NCBI RefSeq assembly: GCF_000372725.1
Contig: NW_005198244.1
Location: forward strand, 107,090 to 171,089
From: Emiliania huxleyi CCMP1516
Lineage: Eukaryota > Haptophyta > Isochrysidales > Noelaerhabdaceae
Length of the DNA stretch: 64,000 nucleotides
Direction: 5' to 3'
This document shows, one piece after another, positions 18,132 to 27,864 of this stretch. The notes below the pieces were generated by a model, which saw nothing but the letters and a program-made list of their open reading frames with translations, had not been told where the DNA came from and made no database searches. The position numbers and the translations under genes were made by a program. Within the stretch, counting starts at the first letter, position 1. Each line of letters starts with the position of its first letter.

Positions 18132-20475
18132 CTAGAAGTGCGCGTTCGAGCCCCACCTCTTGTAGTAGGCCGAGCCCATCTTGGCCAGCGCGGCATTGTA
18201 GCAGGGCAGCTTGGTGCCCGCCCCGTATCCCGTGTGCGCCGTCCGCAAGTAAGACAGGGCGTGCGGCGTGCCCGCAAAGTGCATGCCCTTGGACAGCCGT
18301 CGCGACGTGACGTTGTAGAGCTTTTTGAAAGCGGCCTTGAGGTTGGTGGGCCCGGTGAGAGAGGTCACCTAAAGGAGTGGGCACGGTGAGGTAGTTTCTC
18401 CAAACACACAAGGTGTTGGGGCAATTAGGGGCAACCCTCGGCTCACCTTCCCTCGCCGGTGCGACTGCGAGATCACGTTGTGAAGTATGTCGTCTCGAGC
18501 CTGCCGGAGGAGCGGGTGGCCGCGACCCCCGCTCATCACCGTCATGCTGAAGTCTCCAAACCCAGTGTCGAAGAGATACAAGTGGGATGGGTGGTCGTCG
18601 GTCACCGGCGAGGGCAACCGTACGGCCGGGAGGTCAGGATCTATCCACGTCCCGCCTGTCTCGAGCAGATACTCGAGGCGGAAGAAGTCCGCCGCCGCGG
18701 CTCCGATGGTCAGATTCCTGTACGCGTCGCCAGACATGGTGTGGGCGTCGATCCATGCGCGAGCCTGATCGTCGTCAAAGTACGTCAGCTCCGCGGCAGG
18801 CTCCTGCATCCGGGCCCGGGCGGGGGGGCCCCGACCAGTTGTTGAGGTTCTGCGCAACGCACGCTGGCAGCGCATCCCAGTTCGGCTTGTGCGACGACAC
18901 CAGACGCAGGGGGCGGAGCGACGTCGTCGGAAGTAGCCGACTCGCCTGCAGTGGATTGGAGCCTTGCGACGGGTCGGCGCTGCTGCTGGAGCCGCAGTGG
19001 CGCGCAAGGTGGCGCCACTGCGCTGTCGCGTTTGCGCCGGGCGCGGCCTGGCGCGCTCCGCACTCTGCCATGCGCGGGAAACACGAGCGCAGCGCATCCT
19101 CAAGAAAGTGGGCCGCCGCTGCCGCGCCGCCCGCCGCCTCAAAGATGAGGTGCGAGCGCGCCGCAGCGAGCGCCCTTTGCCTGCGCAGCACTTCGTCGCG
19201 GGGCATTGCGCGGAGCTTCGGCACCAGCCCGTGCGGCGATCTGAGATAGGCGTGATCGTCCACAGCGACGGCAAAGGCGCGGTAGTCGATGCGCGAAGAG
19301 AAGGCAAGCACTCCGGTGTCCCAGATGTGGCTCCCGAGCAGGACGGGAAGGCATCCCGCGCCGATCGCCGAGTAGATGCGCGAGGAGATGAAGGTGTCTC
19401 CCGCGGGGACCAGGCAGAAGACCGACCGTGCCAACGCGTTGCCTGCGCGCTGGCTCATCATGACGGCCTGAGAGGTCCCTCCCTCCCAAGGGCTCGAATG
19501 CGCGGCCCATACGCCACGCGCGTGCGCCGCGTAGGATGCATTCGTCGCCGCCTCGAGCTTGGCCAGTGTGCGTGCAAGGCACGACGCGTTATGGATGCTG
19601 CGTGTTCCGGGGTGCAAGCTCGGCATGATCTCGACGTCGTCCGCGAACAGAGAGGAGAGGAGCACATCGCCAACGGCGCAGCGGACCCGCGCCCCTGAGC
19701 AGCACACGTCGAGGGATCCGGAGAAGGAGACGAGCAGCGGTCGAGGAGCGTTCGGCTCGGACTCGTGAGCCTGCAAAGCATGCGGGTTCACGCCGTAGGG
19801 CACTGTCGTCCGGCAACCGCCGCCCGCCCGAGCCTTGTACCGCCCTGCGGTCGCGCAGCGGAGCAGCCCGGAGAGCGGATGCATCCGGCCGGCTATCCGG
19901 GTGCCTGAGGTGATGGCCATGGGCTTAGGACGGCTGGGGGGGCATAGGGGCGTGTACTGACAGGCTCACACTGTTTATACTATTAGCCTGTAATCAGGCT
20001 TTTCATGCCGCACCGCACCTGGTGAATCCGTGTGCGAGCTCAGAAAGACATGGTCGCAGCCACGGCACCGCTGCCAATGTGGCGATACGGCCAACACGGC
20101 CGCTGCTGCTGCCATCCGTGAGTGGTGCGACCGGAGAAGGGCAGACGGAACGGCTTTGCTGCAGTTTCGCAGCCGTCCCGCCGGTTGCTCTCCGAGCAGT
20201 GAGCTGGTCGCCTCGAAGATGGGGAGGTAAAATATGGCGGCCTTGGCCGGATTGCGCACGCGCAGCGGGTGGTGAAGGAGCTGCGAGCGGAGCCCAACCT
20301 CAGCAAGCTTCTCGCTTGCGACGGAGTCCGCCAGCTCTGCGAAGCCTTCGCAGGTCTTCATCCAGCCGTGGTCGAGCTCGGGCTGGTCGTACATGTAGAA
20401 GGTGGCGGTGGGACAGAGCTGGGATTCATTCAGCATTCCTTTAGTTTCCGGCAGGCGCAAGGCAACGCTCTCCAC
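18132..20475 (-). CDS. bifunctional glycosyltransferase: exostosin (GT47-like) plus DXD (GT32/OCH1-like) domain
   Basis: Likely Golgi-type glycosyltransferase. Exon 1 (about 20475-19996) has the exostosin start FYMYDQPELDHGWMK, RNPAKAAIFYLPIFEA and DHVFLSSHTD. A GT-AG intron leads, in phase 0, to PMAITSGTR and the exostosin core with FCLVPAGDTFISSRIYSAIG followed by AGCLPVLLGSHIWD. A second domain follows with ELTYFDDDQARAWID, ADFFRLEYLLETGGTWIDPD (DPD as the DXD metal site) and SHRRGK. A 78-base GT-AG intron (18369-18446), itself a dispersed element A copy, leads to the last exon ending KRWGSNAHF with the stop at 18132. The two domains lie in different frames: the shift falls at a run of seven G near 18822-18828, so a one-base assembly error or a real frameshift must be decided. 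Confidence 0.75.
18369..18446 (-). repeat. dispersed element A acting as a GT-AG intron
   Basis: On the minus strand it starts GGAAG|GTGAGCCGAGGGTTG, passes TTGCCCCAACACCTTGTGTG and TTTGGAGAAACTACC, and ends CTCCTTTAG|GTGACC. Excision joins SHRRGK to VTSLTGPTNL in phase 0. The interior matches the dispersed copies elsewhere in the window. Confidence 0.85.
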
Positions 20476-20558
20476 ATCACAGGCTCCGACCAGATAAGAA
20501 TTTTAGAGATAAGAATTTGAGAGAGCAAATGCGCGGAACGCGTGGGCGAATGGAACCG

Positions 20559-22145
20559 TTACGGAAAAGCATGCGCGACGCTGCCTCTCTGCACCGCTCG
20601 CTCGCGGCTGCGGGAGACATGGCCGCCGATGCGGCTCGCACTCGCTCGGCGGGCCTCCGTCCCACAGCCGCCCGGGCGTGCCACGGGTCTGCCTGGCGCT
20701 GCGCTGCTCGCACGCTGCACTGCACAAAGCTGCGACAACAAGGGGAGGCTCCTGAGCTTGAGCGTTGAGCAGTGCAGCTGCGGGCGCTCGTGGGCGGCTG
20801 TGCAGTGGTGAGAGTGCCTGGTTGGAGGCGAGCTGGGCTCCTGGCGGCGCATGACCCTGTTCCCCGAACGGAACGCATCCGGGCCCGATTTGCGCCTGGC
20901 GCCCGAGAGCTCCCACCCCCCCTCCGCCGTCGCGCGCTTCTCGAGGACGACCCGCAGCGCGCCAGTCTTGATGACGCGCCAGAACTCCAGGTTCTCGAAG
21001 GGATCAGTCACGCCCGCTTTGTAGAGATGCGTCGCCGCCGCGCACAGCGCCTCGTCGAAGGCCTTGAACGTCTTCTCGAACCTGGGGTAGGTCGCGCCGG
21101 ACGGCCCCCCGGCGCGCCCCACCCGTCGGCCTTCCTCGTCCGTCGCGTATCTGGCGAGCCGAGGGCCTCGCGGCAGGTGGCGCTCCATGTCTTCCACCGC
21201 GCTGCTGAGGCGTTCGAGCAGCGGCAGCGACGGCGGCGCCGCTGGCAGCTGGGCGACCCGCCGGGCGTACCTCCCCTCGCCGAGGAACTCGTCGCAGAAA
21301 GCGGTCGTGGCATAAGCGTAGTCGAACTCCGCCTCGACGCAGTGGACTAGGAGGGGAATCACCCGGCTCACGTGGACCGCCACGAAGCGCTCGGGAATGC
21401 GGAGGAGGCCCTCGGGGTAGTAGGCAAACGCGCCGCCGCTTGGCCGCCAGTGCCGCTCGATGTGCGCGTCGAGCGCGCCAGCCACCGAGTGCGCGCGCCC
21501 GACATGGGCCACCCTCGCGCGTCCCCATGCCTCGTCGTGCCCCTGCAGCGCTGCCGTCTTCTTGGCGCTGCGCTCGCGCTGCGCGCGCCATGCCTCCTTC
21601 TCTCGCGCCCGTTTGCGCTGCCGCTCGGCCTCCTCCTCGGCCGCGAGTTCCTGCGTTCTCGTCGCGTCCATGTACTCGACCACGCCCTCCCTTCTCGGAA
21701 TGCGGTAGAGGAGGGGCTCGCCGCTCGCCCCGCCGCGCGCGGTACCGCCGGCCGCGCCGCCCGGCCGAGGGGAGCACGGCTCTCTGGGCGTCGGCCAGCC
21801 ACCGTGCTGGCTGTGAGGCGACTCGGGGCGGGTCGGCGGGGAGGGAGGTGAAGGCGGCGGGGAGGCGAGGGGGGTGGAGGGAGGAAACTCCAAAAGAAAA
21901 CAATTCAAACGTTTTCGGCGGCGCGTGCCTAGAGCCTTGCATCCTCTTGTGTCCCAGCTGCGGCTGCATCCTCTTAGATGCATCCAGCTGCGGCTGCGGC
22001 TGCAACGAGTGAGGTCGTACCGCCGACGAGTGAGGTCGTAACGGACGCAACGAGTGAGGTCGTACCGCCGCTGCCACCGCCGCTGAGAAAAGAACCGATG
22101 GAGCGCGACGTGGGCGTCGTGTACACGGATGGCGTTGCGTTCCAT
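20559..22145 (-). CDS. uncharacterised protein with charged coiled-coil segment
   Basis: An open frame of up to 528 residues. The convincing part starts near EGVVEYMDATRTQELAAEEE, continues through a Glu/Arg-rich coiled-coil stretch (ERQRKRAREKEAWRAQRERS), then a more globular region (IPERFVAVHVSRVIPLLVHC, DYAYATTAFCDEFLGEGRY, TYPRFEKTFKAFDEALCAA, DPFENLEFWRVIKTGALRV). I recognise no family. The N-terminal 150 residues are low-complexity and overlap a plus-strand frame, so the start may be near codon MDATRTQEL. Codon composition matches its neighbours. Confidence 0.5.
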   Translation of the reverse strand: MERNAIRVHDAHVALHRFFSQRRWQRRYDLTRCVRYDLTRRRYDLTRCSRSRSWMHLRGCSRSWDTRGCKALGTRRRKRLNCFLLEFPPSTPLASPPPSPPSPPTRPESPHSQHGGWPTPREPCSPRPGGAAGGTARGGASGEPLLYRIPRREGVVEYMDATRTQELAAEEEAERQRKRAREKEAWRAQRERSAKKTAALQGHDEAWGRARVAHVGRAHSVAGALDAHIERHWRPSGGAFAYYPEGLLRIPERFVAVHVSRVIPLLVHCVEAEFDYAYATTAFCDEFLGEGRYARRVAQLPAAPPSLPLLERLSSAVEDMERHLPRGPRLARYATDEEGRRVGRAGGPSGATYPRFEKTFKAFDEALCAAATHLYKAGVTDPFENLEFWRVIKTGALRVVLEKRATAEGGWELSGARRKSGPDAFRSGNRVMRRQEPSSPPTRHSHHCTAAHERPQLHCSTLKLRSLPLLSQLCAVQRASSAAPGRPVARPGGCGTEARRASASRIGGHVSRSRERAVQRGSVAHAFP

Positions 22146-22403
22146 GCGGATCTGCAGCGATGGCAGGAGGAGAAGGCTGCACGCGAGGAACAGATGAAGC
22201 TGCGGCGGAAGGCACTGGAGCGGCAGCGGGAGAAGCAGCGCGATCGCAGTGGGCGGCAGTACCCCGCCGACGACAGCAAGCGCCGTGTGCAGCAGCGGCG
22301 CGAAAAGCAGGCAGCCGCCGGTCCGGATCTCCTATTGTGCACAGATGCTGCAACCGTTCTCGCGGCGCTCTGCCATGAGCGGTGCCACCCGTTGTGTGTG
22401 TAA
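21978..22403 (+). CDS. small charged protein, hypothetical
   Basis: 141 residues, or about 100 from the internal start at 22098 (MERDVGVVYTDGVAFHADLQ). It has three TSEVVPP units from a short tandem repeat, then a Lys/Arg/Glu-rich helical stretch (EEKAAREEQMKLRRKALERQ) and a cysteine-containing end. No family recognised. It overlaps the 5' end of the minus-strand frame 20559-22145, so at most one of the overlapping parts is probably real. Confidence 0.4.
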   Translation: MHPAAAAAATSEVVPPTSEVVTDATSEVVPPLPPPLRKEPMERDVGVVYTDGVAFHADLQRWQEEKAAREEQMKLRRKALERQREKQRDRSGRQYPADDSKRRVQQRREKQAAAGPDLLLCTDAATVLAALCHERCHPLCV

Positions 22404-22696
22404 ATGTCCACTTGACTCCTAAAAGACAAGAGTGCGCCACGCATGGAACTCGGCGGCGAGAGATGTGGGAGATGTGTGGTGAGGTAAGAGCCCACCCAGC
22501 GACCGCGATCTCACAACCGTTGCCTGTCCTCTCACCACGTAAGCCCGCGCGGCAAACCGCACTTTGTCGCGCGTTCTCCTTCTCGCCGGACGGATGATCG
22601 CCGGCAGGCCGCAAGGTCCCGTAGACGGGCCACCCTCGCTCCGACTACCACACTCCAAATGCTGCAGGTGCGAGTGCAGAGTAACCTGACCTTACC

Positions 22697-24010
22697 TTAC
22701 TCTGCGCTGACCAGCAAGTGCAGCCGCATCGCAACCTCTGCGTCCTGGATGGCGCAGTGGCGGCCGACGCCACCCCGCATCTCCTCCCCAAGCCGCTCGC
22801 GCGCCATGTCGCTGAGGGACACCGCCGCGCCGAAACGCCGGCCCCGCCTCCTGGCCTTGCGGCGGCCGCGGCTCCTCTCGCCCTTGCCGCCGAGCGTGCC
22901 ACCCTCCCCTCCGCCCTCCCCTCCGCCCTCCCCTCCGCCCTCCCCTCCGCCCTCCCCTCCGCCCTCCCCTCCGCCCTCCCCTCCGCCAGTGCCCGCCGTC
23001 GGCGGCGGCCGCTGCACCGCAATGTCGACGGCGCCGAGGGCGTCTGCGGACAAGCCTACGGGACATGCCGTGGACGTGTCGTGGATGTCGTGGACAAGCC
23101 CGCGCGCGAGGGCGTCCGTGGCCGCGCCGAGAGCGTCGCAGTCATGCCTCGGCGAGTGGCCTATTCACAGCGACGGCGCGTGGGCGGCAGCGGCACCGGC
23201 GCACTCACCGTCTGGCGGAGGGGGTCCCGCCGGGCAGCGCCCAATCTCCGCTAGATCTCGGCTAGATCTCTGTCTCCGATCTCTCGGCGGTCTCTCGGCT
23301 AGGAGTCGCCGAGCAGCGTCGCGGTGCCAGAGGCGCCGGCGGCAGGGGAGGCGGTGCCGGTGTACGCCACACCCGCGGGCGAGGCGGGGGAGGGTGGAGC
23401 CCTGCCCGGCAGTGGTGCCCTGCCCAGTAGCGCCAGGAGGCGGGCGCGCGCCTCGGCAGGCGGAGACATGGCGGGGGTGAGGCTTAGGCGTAAGACTGCC
23501 TCGGCGGCAATCAGCTTCTCGACCACATCTCGGCGATCTCGCGGCAGACCTCGGCGGGCATCGCCTTCTCGAGGAGGGGCCGGTCGCACGCAAGCACGCC
23601 AGGCAGCATCGGGAAGCTAGACGCGTCGAGGACGACGCAGTCGAGTCGCACCCGCAGCTGCTCGTCGACCGCCGCCGCCCGAAGCGGCTTGAACTCGCAG
23701 TCGAGCGAGAGCAGGCGAGGCGGCGGCGCGGGCTCGGAGGGGGGCGGGAGGGCCGCGCAGTCACACAGCGCCTTCTTGTACGAGCACCAGCGGCGGGGCC
23801 TCTCCAGCGCTCTCGCGCAGGCGGCGGGGAGATCTGCGATGCGGGCGGTGCGCAGCAACTGCAGCGCCTGCCCCGGCAGCAGCGACAGCAAGTCCAGCGC
23901 CGCCAGCGCCTAAAGGCCGCGGGAGGGAACATGTCGGGGGCATGTCCCGGAAGCAGCGACAGCCCTCCTAAGCCCGTCAGTGCCTCGGCCACCTCAGCCG
24001 TGCCCAAAGG
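22697..24010 (-). CDS. DEDDh 3'-5' exonuclease (REXO4/ISG20-like)
   Basis: Predicted RNA or DNA exonuclease. Reading the minus strand: GTAEVAEALTGLGGL, then after an intron with duplicated flanks LAALDLLSLLPGQALQLL, then motif I LLSLDCEFKPLRAAAVDEQL (Asp and Glu). A later exon has motif II as GHSPRHDCDALGAATDALA and HDIHDTSTA. The last exon ends with SLSDMARERLGEEMRG and motif III HCAIQDAEVAMRLHLL, giving the H-x4-D pair, with the stop at 22697. A GGEG expansion of about 28 residues, coded by a 12-base repeat (22905-22990), sits inside the domain between motifs II and III. Introns end in TGTGAATAG|GCC-type acceptors. The upstream neighbour may be spliced to it. Confidence 0.7.
22905..22990. 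repeat. 12-base tandem repeat CCCTCCCCTCCG
   Basis: About seven units of CCCTCCCCTCCG. On the minus strand it codes a GGEG repeat within the exonuclease frame. Confidence 0.95.
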
Positions 24011-24029
24011 GTGGCCGTGTCGCCTCTGG

Positions 24030-24152
24030 TGCCTCGCGTCGACAGCGGCGGCCTACTCACGGCCGGAGGTGTGAAGAGACGCTGTTCACACCCCCCGGGC
24101 GGCGGAGGGGTCGAGAGACGGGCCTACTCATAGCCGGAGCTGTGAACACACG
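24030..24152 (-). repeat. two short introns of the TGTGAACAG family
   Basis: On the minus strand GTGTGAACAGCGTCTCTTCA ...GGCCGTGAGTAG|GCC, preceded by GTGTTCACAGC...TATGAGTAG|GCCC. They match the short introns of the OSCA-like gene at 13311, 14237 and 15851. Confidence 0.6.
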
Positions 24153-25401
24153 GAATGGTCGCCTTCTCGCGTCGCCAGCGGGCGGCCTCTCGCGGCGTTA
24201 GCCCTCGCCCCTCCAGCGCCGCCCTGGCCTCGCTCCCCTCGCCCCCCCTCCGCCCCCCGCCCGCCGCCGCCATCGCAACGGCGGCCGATCTCGCAGCACC
24301 TCGGCCGATCTCGTGCGATCTCGCGCCGCCCTCCCTCCGCCCCCCCCACTGAACCATCCGAATGTCGCCGGCGCGGCGGCCGCCGTGCCGCCTCTCCCAC
24401 TCCCAGCCCATGCGAGCCCGCTCCCGCCGCCTCGCGAACCGCGCCGCCTCGGGTGCTGTCACGTGCACCGCCGCTGCCCTGCCTCCGGACGGGTGGGCGA
24501 CGCGGACCTCGGTGGACTGCAAGTAGAGGGAGGCGCCGGCCCCGCCTCCCGACGGAGCACCGTACAAGTCGTCGCCCAGGATCGGGGCGCCGAGGGCGGC
24601 GGCGTGCAACCTCAGCTGGTGGCGGCGGCCAGTGCGCGGCTCGAGGTCGGCTGTGGTGAGTTGGCCGAGCTGCAAGTGCGGCGTCGCCTCGATGCTTTTG
24701 AAGATGGAGAGAGACGGCCTCCCGCCCACGGCCTCTCTCACCTCGAAAGGGTCGCCGCCGCCTCCGATCCCTCCGGCCAGCAGAGCACGGTACCTCTTCG
24801 TGACTCTGCGCGCAGCCAGCTCCCCCGCGAGGAAGGCGGCGGCGCCCCGCGTCTTCGCCACCAGAATCAGCCCGCAGACGCGGCAGTCGAGCCGGTGGAC
24901 AGCAGACGGCGCGGGGAGGGCGTCAACGGTCGAGCGGCACGGAGGGCCGAGCAGCGCCGGCAGCGCCGCCTCGAGGTGTCTCGCGCCTCGGTACGGCTTC
25001 GAGTGCACGCCCGCTGGCTTGTGCACCACAGCCAGCTCGTCGTCCTCAAACCAGATGCGGAAGCCGTCGTGCTCGAGCGCCGCCGCACGCGCCGCAACCT
25101 GTTTCGGGTCTTGCAGCGCTGAGGGCAGTGCCCGACCGCCCGAGAGAGTCACCTCGTCGCCAGCCACGAGCAGACGAGCGGGCTCCGCAAGTTGCCCGTT
25201 GACAGCGAGCCGTCCGGTCTTGGCAGCCGCCTTTGCCTGCGATGTAGAGCCGAGCGCCGCGAAAGCGCTGCCGGCAAAGCGGGCGAGCCGGAGGCCAGAT
25301 TCGCTCCCGGCGGTGGCTGGGACGGTGGCTTGCTCAGCAGGACGGGTGGTGGTGCTAGCCGTGGCCCAGAGCCGAGCGTTGGAGAGCAGCTCCGGACGCA
25401 T
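24124..25401 (-). CDS. RluA-family pseudouridine synthase
   Basis: Isomerises uridine to pseudouridine in RNA. The 425-residue frame has an S4-like N-terminal segment (KTGRLAVNGQLAEPARLLVA), then DELAVVHKPAGVHSKPYRG, the catalytic HRLDCRVCGLILVAKT (Asp of HRLD), FLAGELAARRVTKRYRALLA and LEPRTGRRHQLRLHAAALG followed by APILGDDLYG. The start at 25401 (MRPELLSNARLW) is followed by a Ser/Thr/Ala-rich stretch that could be an organellar targeting peptide. After about residue 330 the frame becomes Arg/Gly-rich, with LTPREAARWRREKATIP near its end. An intron with the TGTGAACAG-type consensus then leads toward the exonuclease exons, so a fused transcript is possible. Confidence 0.8.
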   Translation of the reverse strand: MRPELLSNARLWATASTTTRPAEQATVPATAGSESGLRLARFAGSAFAALGSTSQAKAAAKTGRLAVNGQLAEPARLLVAGDEVTLSGGRALPSALQDPKQVAARAAALEHDGFRIWFEDDELAVVHKPAGVHSKPYRGARHLEAALPALLGPPCRSTVDALPAPSAVHRLDCRVCGLILVAKTRGAAAFLAGELAARRVTKRYRALLAGGIGGGGDPFEVREAVGGRPSLSIFKSIEATPHLQLGQLTTADLEPRTGRRHQLRLHAAALGAPILGDDLYGAPSGGGAGASLYLQSTEVRVAHPSGGRAAAVHVTAPEAARFARRRERARMGWEWERRHGGRRAGDIRMVQWGGRREGGARSHEIGRGAARSAAVAMAAAGGGRRGGEGSEARAALEGRGLTPREAARWRREKATIPCVHSSGYE

Positions 25402-25639
25402 TAGTCTCGGACGGTCGGTGTGGAATTTGGGGTTTGCGGGCCGTTTGCGGCGTGGTGGCGTGGTGGCAGGGTTCCGGCTCCTGTCTGTGTGTCGCTCGTG
25501 CGTGTCGTCATCATCTGTCTAGCGTCCACCCATACCGCGTTGGTGTCCAGTCCGAGCCTGGCTGTTCTTCACCTTTCTACCTACCTACCTACCAGATAGG
25601 GGGTCTGTACCATGACTCGCACCAAAACGCCCTACCTAC
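25402..25639. other. short gap with CTAC tetranucleotide repeats
   Basis: Contains two CTACCTACCTAC tracts around AGATAGGGGGTCTGT, which recurs inverted near 27240. No gene seen. Confidence 0.6.
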
Positions 25640-27258
25640 CTACCTATTGCGGTGCTGCACCGAGTGGAAGGCGCTTGCGTGCGGCGCGTAGTGCAGCGGG
25701 GACGCGACCGTCTGCACCGCCTCGGGCTGCTGCAGCAGGTGCTGGGGATGCCTCCCGAGGATAGCCTGCGCCTCGTAGCCCGGCAGCCCGCTTGGGAAGG
25801 GGATCACGCGGTGCTGTAGCAGGGCGGACTGACGGAGGACCTCATAGTGGCCAGGGTGCACGCCGAGGAGCGGCGGCTCGCGGGCCTGCACCGGCAAGGC
25901 CCCACCCAACGCGTGCTGCTGCAGGGGCAGCATGTGCTGCTGCAAGACCGGTTGGAGCTGGGGCACGCCCTGCGCTACGTGCAAGGGGGCCGTATGCGGC
26001 TCCGCCGGCATGTCCGGGGGGGGCATCCGCGCGACGGCAGGATCCGTGCGAGTCATGGGGAGGTCCCGCGTGCTGGTCAGCCCGGTGGCATGCATGGGGA
26101 CCAGCGAGGAGTGGGAGAGGATGAAGCTGATGACCGCGGCCCCAGAGTGGGGGCAGGTGGCGCACCACTCTGCGGGGAGTGGCGCCGACGTTGCCACGTT
26201 GAACACGGCGGGGTCGTCGCTCTTTTGCAGGTTGCCGCTCAGCGGCGCCTCAAAGATGATGACGGGCTCCCTCGGCACCGCTTGGTCTGGTTCACGATGC
26301 GGTAGCGCGGAAGCACGCGGTGCTCGCTCCAGACGCCATTGGAGGCGCTGTTGGCCAGGCTGGGCGGAGTCGAAAGCATGCGGACGCGGTCAGCTGGAAC
26401 CAGTATGCCGTGGTGGTGACACGCCTGGCGGGAGCAGGGCAGGCGCTGAGCGAGACTGATGCGCCACGGGCCGACGCATGCGCATCTAAGTGCGCTTGCA
26501 AACACATGGGTGGCCCCTGCGCGCGCTGCGCTTGAGCGTGTGTGCTGTGGGCGTGCGTCTTTGTGGGGACTCAAACGCTACATGCGGCCAGGAATTTGCA
26601 CAGCTCACCGCGCAAAAGCGCGAATAGAAGGGGCTCTGGCCGCCTGGGAGGGGGAGGGGGAGGGGGCTCGGCTCGCGCGGCTGGCGTGCAACGCTCGCGT
26701 GCTGGTGGCGCTGTGACGGAGCCGCTGGTATGGTGGGGCAGCTCACGGGAGTTGTAGTCGCCGCAGCGGCAGGGCCTGCCGGCGAGGATCTTGCCCCAGC
26801 ATTCGAACGAGCTAAGCCGCGCTACCTTACTCGGCGCCTCAAGACTCTCGTTCATGGGGCCGGCGCCGCCAATCGCCAGGGCTCCGTGCCCCACCTACCT
26901 ACCTACCAGCCGGGCAGCGAAGCGAAAAAATACCCCAAACCCTCTGTGAATAGGCTCCCAGCGCCCGCCGCGCGCCGGCTTGTACCGCGGTGCCGTCCCG
27001 GGCGCCGCCACCGCGGGCGCCGCCGCCGCACCCGTCTCGGCTGGCGTCCCAGCCGCAGGCGACTCGCCTGGCATCCCCGTTCGCGGCTAAACGCGCCTCT
27101 CCCGCGCAAGAGAAGCGGTTTTTTTACCCCCCCCCCCCCACACACACCACCGCCACCTACCTACCTATTGCGGGGCCCTCTGGGGCGGTCAAAACCGGAC
27201 CTACCTAGACCTATTGCATAGGGTCTAACCGTGGTAAACAGACCCCCTATCTGGGTAG
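25590..27258. repeat. inverted repeat pair next to CTAC microsatellites
   Basis: CTACCAGATAGGGGGTCTGT (about 25589-25608) and its near complement ACAGACCCCCTATCTGGGTAG (about 27239-27259, first 20 bases quoted in parts: ACAGACCCCC, TATCTGGGTA) face each other 1.65 kb apart, both beside CTAC tracts. They could be the ends of an element enclosing 25.6-27.25 kb. Confidence 0.45.
25640..26278 (-). CDS. hypothetical protein
   Basis: A 212-residue frame beginning MPREPVIIFEAPLSGNL with a Cys/His pair (CATCPHSGAAVISFI) and a Gln/Pro/His-rich second half (QGVPQLQPVLQQHMLPLQQH). No family recognised. The other frame just upstream, ending RVLPRYRIVNQT, could be a preceding exon. Overlapping plus-strand frames are of similar length, so the strand is not certain. 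Confidence 0.35.
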   Translation of the reverse strand: MPREPVIIFEAPLSGNLQKSDDPAVFNVATSAPLPAEWCATCPHSGAAVISFILSHSSLVPMHATGLTSTRDLPMTRTDPAVARMPPPDMPAEPHTAPLHVAQGVPQLQPVLQQHMLPLQQHALGGALPVQAREPPLLGVHPGHYEVLRQSALLQHRVIPFPSGLPGYEAQAILGRHPQHLLQQPEAVQTVASPLHYAPHASAFHSVQHRNR

Positions 27259-27864
27259 GAGCCGGAACCCAGTGTTGGGACAGGCTGGGTTCGGGCTCCT
27301 TGCCGTGTAGGGGTCTAGTCGGGCGCCACAGACCTCCACTGGCTGGCTGTGTGTCTTGTGAGCCTGTTTGTGTCTGTGTGTCGCTCAGTGTGAGTGTCGT
27401 CATCATCTGTCTGTGAGGTGCCACAGACCTCCACTGCATGCAGTGCGAATGTGCGATACTTCCGCCGCTGCGCCGCCGGTGCCGACGCGCTCAGCGTCAG
27501 TCTCCGAAGGGGCTCCGCGTCCGGGCTCGTGCAGCAGCTTCGGAGCTTGGGGATGGCACTTGGCAGCGCATGGCGCGGCCCCACGAGCGAGTAGCGCGCG
27601 CGGGAGCGAAGCAGCGCGGCTAAACAGGCCGTGCCAGCCCACGAGGCGGCCCGTCCGCCGTCGCGGCCGGGTCTCGTCCGACACACACAGGGGTGCAGGC
27701 TCTTTATTTTCCTTTTGGGAGACCGTGCGAGAGTGTCTCGCGCCTTGCGGGGGGGGGGGAGCGGAAAGGAGGAACCTCTGAGAGTGCGAAGAGTGCCTCT
27801 CCCAAACCTTCCGATGGCGGAATCAGGCCCCGCTCCGAGGTCGCGCAGAGCCGTGCCTCAAGGC
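26279..27864. other. intergenic stretch, no gene identified
   Basis: Overlapping Arg/Ala/Pro-rich frames on both strands and CTAC tracts near 26900 and 27160, but no recognisable domain. A G-rich run is at about 27750. An ACAGACCTCCACTG segment occurs twice (27330 and 27423). Confidence 0.5.

Noticed and set aside
21004..22614. A 536-residue minus-strand frame
   Set aside because: It overlaps the better-composed frame at 20559-22145 and is almost entirely Arg/Ala/Gly/Pro.
26730..27221. A 163-residue plus-strand frame through CTAC tracts
   Set aside because: Composition follows the microsatellites and GC tracts; no motif supports it.
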